Positions 60,619-64,000 of a DNA stretch of 64,000 bases are shown in pieces. The notes under the pieces were generated by a model. It was not told the origin of the DNA, ran no database searches, and saw only the letters and a list, made by a program, of their open reading frames with translations. The position numbers and the translations under genes are program-made. Numbering within the stretch: position 1 is the stretch's first letter; every line of letters begins with the position of its first letter. Source of the stretch: JACCVL01 sp963704295 (GTDB lineage: Bacteria; Actinomycetota; Actinomycetes; Propionibacteriales; Nocardioidaceae); NCBI GenBank assembly GCA_963704295.1, contig OY969884.1:496001-560000 (forward strand), read 5' to 3'.

Positions 60619-61989
60619 GTGAGCGGCGACAACTACGACGTGGTGGTGCTCGGCGGCGGGAGTGGCGGCTACGCCTGCGCCTTGCGTGCCGCCCAGCTCG
60701 GCCTGTCCGTGGTGCTGGTGGAGAAGGACAAGCTCGGTGGCACCTGTCTGCACCGCGGCTGCATCCCCACCAAGGCCCTGCTGCACTCCGCCGAGGTGGC
60801 CGACCACGTCCGCGACGGTGGTTCCGTCGGGGTGAAGGCGTCGCTGGAGGGGATCGACCTGTCCGCGGTCAACAGCTACAAGGACGGTGTCGTGGCCCGG
60901 CTGTACAAGGGCCTGCAGGGGCTGTTCGGCGCCGCCAAGATCGAGATCGTCGAGGGCGAGGGCCGGCTGGCCGCCAAGGACACCGTCGAGGTGGGCGACC
61001 GCAGGCTCGTCGGCCGCAACGTCGTGCTCGCCACCGGCTCGTACGCCCGCACGCTGCCCGGGCTCGAGATCGGCGGCCGGGTCATGACGAGCGAGAAGGC
61101 GATGGGGCTCAGCGACCTGCCCTCGAGCGCGGTCATCATCGGCGGCTCGGTCATCGGCGTCGAGTTCGCCTCGGTCTGGAAGTCGTTCGGTGTCGACGTA
61201 ACGATCGTCGAGGCCCTGCCCCGGCTGGTGCCCGCCGAGGACGAGGTGCTGTCGAAGAACCTCGAACGCGCCTTCCGCAAGCGCAAGATCGGCTTCAAGA
61301 CCGGCACCAAGTTCTCCTCCGTCGAGCAGAGCGACTCCGGCGTGACCGTCTCGCTCGAGGGCGGCGACACGCTGGAGGCAGACCTGCTCCTGGTGGCGGT
61401 CGGGCGCGGCCCGGCGTCCGAGGGCCTGGGTTTCGAGGACGCGGGGGTGACGGTCGACCGCGGCTGGGTGCCGACCGACGAGCGGCTGCGCACCAACATC
61501 GACGGCGTCTTCGCCATCGGCGACCTGGTCCCCGGCCTGCAGTTGGCGCACCGCGGGTTCGCGCACGGCATCTTCGTCGCCGAGGAGATCGCCGGACTGC
61601 AGCCGATGCCGATCGTCGACTCCGGCATCCCGCGCATCACCTACTGCAACCCCGAGATCGCGTCGGTGGGGTTGACGGAGGCGGAGGCCAGGGAGCAGTA
61701 CGCCGACGTCGAGACCTACGAGTACAACCTCGGCGGCAACGGCCGCAGCCAGATCCTCAAGACCGCGGGGCTGGTCAAGCTGGTCCGCGAGAAGGACGGG
61801 CCGATCGTCGGCGTACACATGATCGGCGACCGGATCGGGGAGCAGGCCGGAGAAGCGTCGCTGACGGTCAACTGGGAGGCGTTCCCCGAAGACGTCGCCG
61901 CACTGCTGCATCCGCACCCGACGCAGAACGAGGCGCTCGGTGAGGCTTCGCTGGCGCTTGCGGGCAAACCGCTGCACGCTCACTCCTGA
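60619..61989 (+). CDS. lpdA: Dihydrolipoyl dehydrogenase
   Basis: A 456-residue flavoprotein disulphide reductase, the E3 component of 2-oxoacid dehydrogenases and glycine cleavage. It has the FAD motif VVLGGGSGGYACALRAAQLG, redox pair GGTCLHRGCIPTKAL, NAD domain IIGGSVIGVEFA, second FAD motif IDGVFAIGDLV, and the C-terminal active-site LLHPHPTQNEALGE. GTG 60619 has GGGAGGAG upstream, which decides against earlier codons. It is followed by its partner sucB. Confidence 0.96.
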   Translation: MSGDNYDVVVLGGGSGGYACALRAAQLGLSVVLVEKDKLGGTCLHRGCIPTKALLHSAEVADHVRDGGSVGVKASLEGIDLSAVNSYKDGVVARLYKGLQGLFGAAKIEIVEGEGRLAAKDTVEVGDRRLVGRNVVLATGSYARTLPGLEIGGRVMTSEKAMGLSDLPSSAVIIGGSVIGVEFASVWKSFGVDVTIVEALPRLVPAEDEVLSKNLERAFRKRKIGFKTGTKFSSVEQSDSGVTVSLEGGDTLEADLLLVAVGRGPASEGLGFEDAGVTVDRGWVPTDERLRTNIDGVFAIGDLVPGLQLAHRGFAHGIFVAEEIAGLQPMPIVDSGIPRITYCNPEIASVGLTEAEAREQYADVETYEYNLGGNGRSQILKTAGLVKLVREKDGPIVGVHMIGDRIGEQAGEASLTVNWEAFPEDVAALLHPHPTQNEALGEASLALAGKPLHAHS

Positions 61990-62063
61990 CGCGGACTGGC
62001 ATCCGCCGAACCGTTGACCTCCCGCTGATCCTCCCGCCGACCTCGACAGACAAGGGAACATCC

Positions 62064-64000
62064 ATGGCGACCCCGGTCACGCTTCCGGCGCTCGGTGAGA
62101 GCGTCACCGAAGGCACCGTCACCCGCTGGCTCAAGCAGCCGGGCGACTCCGTCGAGGTCGACGAGCCGTTGCTCGAGGTCTCGACCGACAAGGTGGACAC
62201 CGAGATCCCCTCCCCCGTCGCCGGCACGCTGCTGGAGATCAAGGTCGACGAGGACGAGACCGTCGAGGTCGGCGCGGAGCTGGCCGTCGTCGGCGACGCA
62301 GACGAGGACGGCGGCTCTGGCGGCTCCGAGGAAGCGTCCACCGACGACTCTGCCGAGGACTCTGCCGACGACTCTGCCGAGGACTCCGCCGAGGACTCCG
62401 ACCGACGACTCGCCGACGACTCGGCCGAGGACTCCGCCGACGACTCGGCCGAGGCGGAGCCTGCGTCCGAGCCGGCCCAGGACGACGACTCCGACGACCG
62501 GACCGACGCCTCGGCGGACGACCAGCCGGCCGACTCCGCCTCGTCCTCGGGTGGGTCCGGCTCCGGTGGGTCCGGCTCCGGCGGCGGCACATCGGTCACA
62601 CTGCCCGAGCTCGGCGAGAGCGTGACCGAGGGGACCGTCACCCGCTGGCTGAAGCAGGTCGGCGACTCCGTCGAGGTCGACGAGGCGTTGCTCGAGGTCT
62701 CCACCGACAAGGTGGACACCGAGATCCCGTCTCCGGTCGCGGGAACGCTGCTGGAGATCAAGGTCGACGAGGACGAGACCGTCGAGGTCGGCGCGCAGCT
62801 GGCCGTCGTCGGTGACAAGTCGGCCGGCGGGGCCGACGGCGGATCCGGTGAGCAGCAAGAGCCCGACGAGCAGGCCGAGCCCGAGAAGAAGGCCGAGCCC
62901 GAGAAGAAGGCCGAGCCCGAGAAGAAGGCCGAGCCCGAGAAGACGGCCGAGCCCGAGCAGCCGGCGGCGGCCGAGAGCGCGGAGCAGCCGCGCGAGGGTG
63001 GACCGGACGAGCAGCCGAAGGAGGCTCCCAGCCACTCCGGCGACACCGGGTCCTCGACGGCGTCGAGCGATGGTGGCTCGTACGTCACCCCACTGGTCCG
63101 CAAGCTCGCCGCCCAGCACGACGTCGACCTGTCCGGACTGACCGGCACCGGCGTCGGAGGCCGGATCCGCAAGCAGGACGTGCTCGCCGCCGCCGAACGA
63201 GCCAAGGAGCGCGCCACCCAGCCCGCGCAGGCGGAGCAACCAGCCGCCAAGGAGAGCGCACCGGCCGCGAGCGCGCAGGCGGAGGTCAGCCCGCTGCGCG
63301 GGACCACCGAGAAGCTCAGCCGGCTCCGCAAGGTGATCGCCAGCCGGATGATCGAGTCACTGCAGACGTCGGCGCAGCTGACCACGGTCGTCGAGGTGGA
63401 CGTCACCGCGATCGCCCGGCTGCGCAACCGGGCCAAAGACCAGTTCGCGGCCCGCGAGGGGGTCAAGCTCAGCTTCCTGCCGTTCTTCGCGAAAGCCGCG
63501 ATCGACGCGCTGAAGACCTACCCGCAGCTGAACGCCTCGATCGACACCGAGAAGGGCGAGGTGACCTACCACGAGAACGAGCACCTCGGCGTCGCGGTGG
63601 ACACCGAGCGCGGACTCCTGGTACCGGTGATCAAGGACGCGGGTGACCTGTCCATCGCTGGTCTCGCCCGCAAGATCGCCGACATCGCGATCCGTACCCG
63701 CGACAGCAAGATCGGCCCGGACGAGCTCTCCGGCGGAACGTTCACGCTGACCAACACGGGCAGCCGCGGGGCGCTGTTCGACACCCCGATCATCAACCAG
63801 CCGCAGGTCGGGATCCTCGGGACGGGGACCGTCGTCAAGCGGCCGGTGGTGATCGACGACCCCAACCTGGGGGAGACGATCGCGGTCCGCCAGATGGTCT
63901 ACCTCGCGCTCACCTACGACCACCGGCTCGTGGACGGTGCGGATGCCGCCCGCTTCCTCAGCACCATGAAGCAGCGTCTCGAGGAGGGCCGCTTCGAGGC
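62064..64000 (+). CDS. sucB: 2-oxoglutarate dehydrogenase E2 (dihydrolipoamide succinyltransferase), 3' end outside window
   Basis: At least 645 residues, open to the right edge. Two lipoyl domains (residues about 2-78 and 178-254), each with the TDKVDTE lipoylation site, are joined by an acidic Ser/Asp linker. A second linker carries EPEKKA repeats (62869-62960). The E3-binding domain (YVTPLVRKLAAQHDVDLSG) and catalytic domain (LTNTGSRGALFDTP, YDHRLVDGADAARFL) follow. The core fits the actinobacterial SucB/DlaT type, which serves 2-oxoglutarate and pyruvate dehydrogenases. AAGGGAA precedes ATG 62064. The linker shows a short shifted stretch (DSDRRLADDS) where one extra and one missing base cancel out. 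Confidence 0.95.
   Translation, partial: MATPVTLPALGESVTEGTVTRWLKQPGDSVEVDEPLLEVSTDKVDTEIPSPVAGTLLEIKVDEDETVEVGAELAVVGDADEDGGSGGSEEASTDDSAEDSADDSAEDSAEDSDRRLADDSAEDSADDSAEAEPASEPAQDDDSDDRTDASADDQPADSASSSGGSGSGGSGSGGGTSVTLPELGESVTEGTVTRWLKQVGDSVEVDEALLEVSTDKVDTEIPSPVAGTLLEIKVDEDETVEVGAQLAVVGDKSAGGADGGSGEQQEPDEQAEPEKKAEPEKKAEPEKKAEPEKTAEPEQPAAAESAEQPREGGPDEQPKEAPSHSGDTGSSTASSDGGSYVTPLVRKLAAQHDVDLSGLTGTGVGGRIRKQDVLAAAERAKERATQPAQAEQPAAKESAPAASAQAEVSPLRGTTEKLSRLRKVIASRMIESLQTSAQLTTVVEVDVTAIARLRNRAKDQFAAREGVKLSFLPFFAKAAIDALKTYPQLNASIDTEKGEVTYHENEHLGVAVDTERGLLVPVIKDAGDLSIAGLARKIADIAIRTRDSKIGPDELSGGTFTLTNTGSRGALFDTPIINQPQVGILGTGTVVKRPVVIDDPNLGETIAVRQMVYLALTYDHRLVDGADAARFLSTMKQRLEEGRFE

Noticed and set aside
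1..64000. tRNA, rRNA, insertion sequence or phage genes
   Set aside because: No tRNA-like TpsiC-arm/acceptor combination, transposase, integrase or terminal inverted repeats were recognised on either strand.

Overview
The window is very GC-rich (third codon positions almost all G or C), tightly packed and typical of an actinomycete (Actinomycetota). The gene order glucokinase / ctaE-qcrCAB / trpD / ctaCDF / erpA / pspA / pepA / lpd / sucB matches the order I know from Streptomyces and its relatives. The genus cannot be fixed from the sequence alone. No tRNA, rRNA, insertion sequence, phage or CRISPR array was seen, so the region reads as chromosomal core with accessory insertions.

Layout. 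(1) 1-7396: a myo-inositol catabolic operon on the minus strand (isomerase/dehydratase, iolC, aldolase, iolB, iolD, mmsA). Nearly every junction is a 4-base start/stop overlap, and a GntR regulator is divergent from it. (2) 7363-15097: two ROK-family glucokinases flanking an EAL-PAS-PAS c-di-GMP phosphodiesterase, then a DUF5304-type protein, an ArsA-like ATPase, an SRPBCC protein and a long-chain acyl-CoA ligase. (3) 15263-27233: a Tad/Flp type IVb pilus locus (TadE, TadG-like, CpaB, CpaE/TadZ, TadA, a vWA-TadB fusion, TadC) followed by a histidine kinase/NarL-type pair and two Flp pilins separated by a strong hairpin. (4) 27258-35324: membrane metalloproteases, an NlpC/P60 hydrolase, an NYN-domain protein, a DEDDh/GIY-YIG nuclease and a stand-alone Lrp ligand-binding domain. 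(5) 35456-41337: a giant secreted fibronectin-like repeat protein, trpD, a degenerate receiver protein and CtaG. (6) 41457-51205: the bcc-aa3 respiratory supercomplex (ctaE-qcrCAB, ctaCDF), interrupted by an L,D-transpeptidase and two 22-bp tandem-repeat arrays, then erpA. (7) 51350-64000: glycerate kinase, an envelope-stress cluster (pspAB-htpX-pspAA-pspA), DUF3043, an aldo/keto reductase, gcvT, pepA, lpd and sucB.

The genes combine inositol and sugar entry, TCA-cycle and glycine metabolism, aerobic respiration, envelope maintenance and a surface pilus under two-component control. The most notable observations are: a von Willebrand A domain built into the Tad platform protein; paired, mutually inverted 22-bp arrays between convergent genes; widespread leaderless -10/start-codon geometry; a hairpin between two pilin genes; and six apparent frameshifts that all look like one extra base. 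The frameshifts probably reflect assembly errors but need checking.
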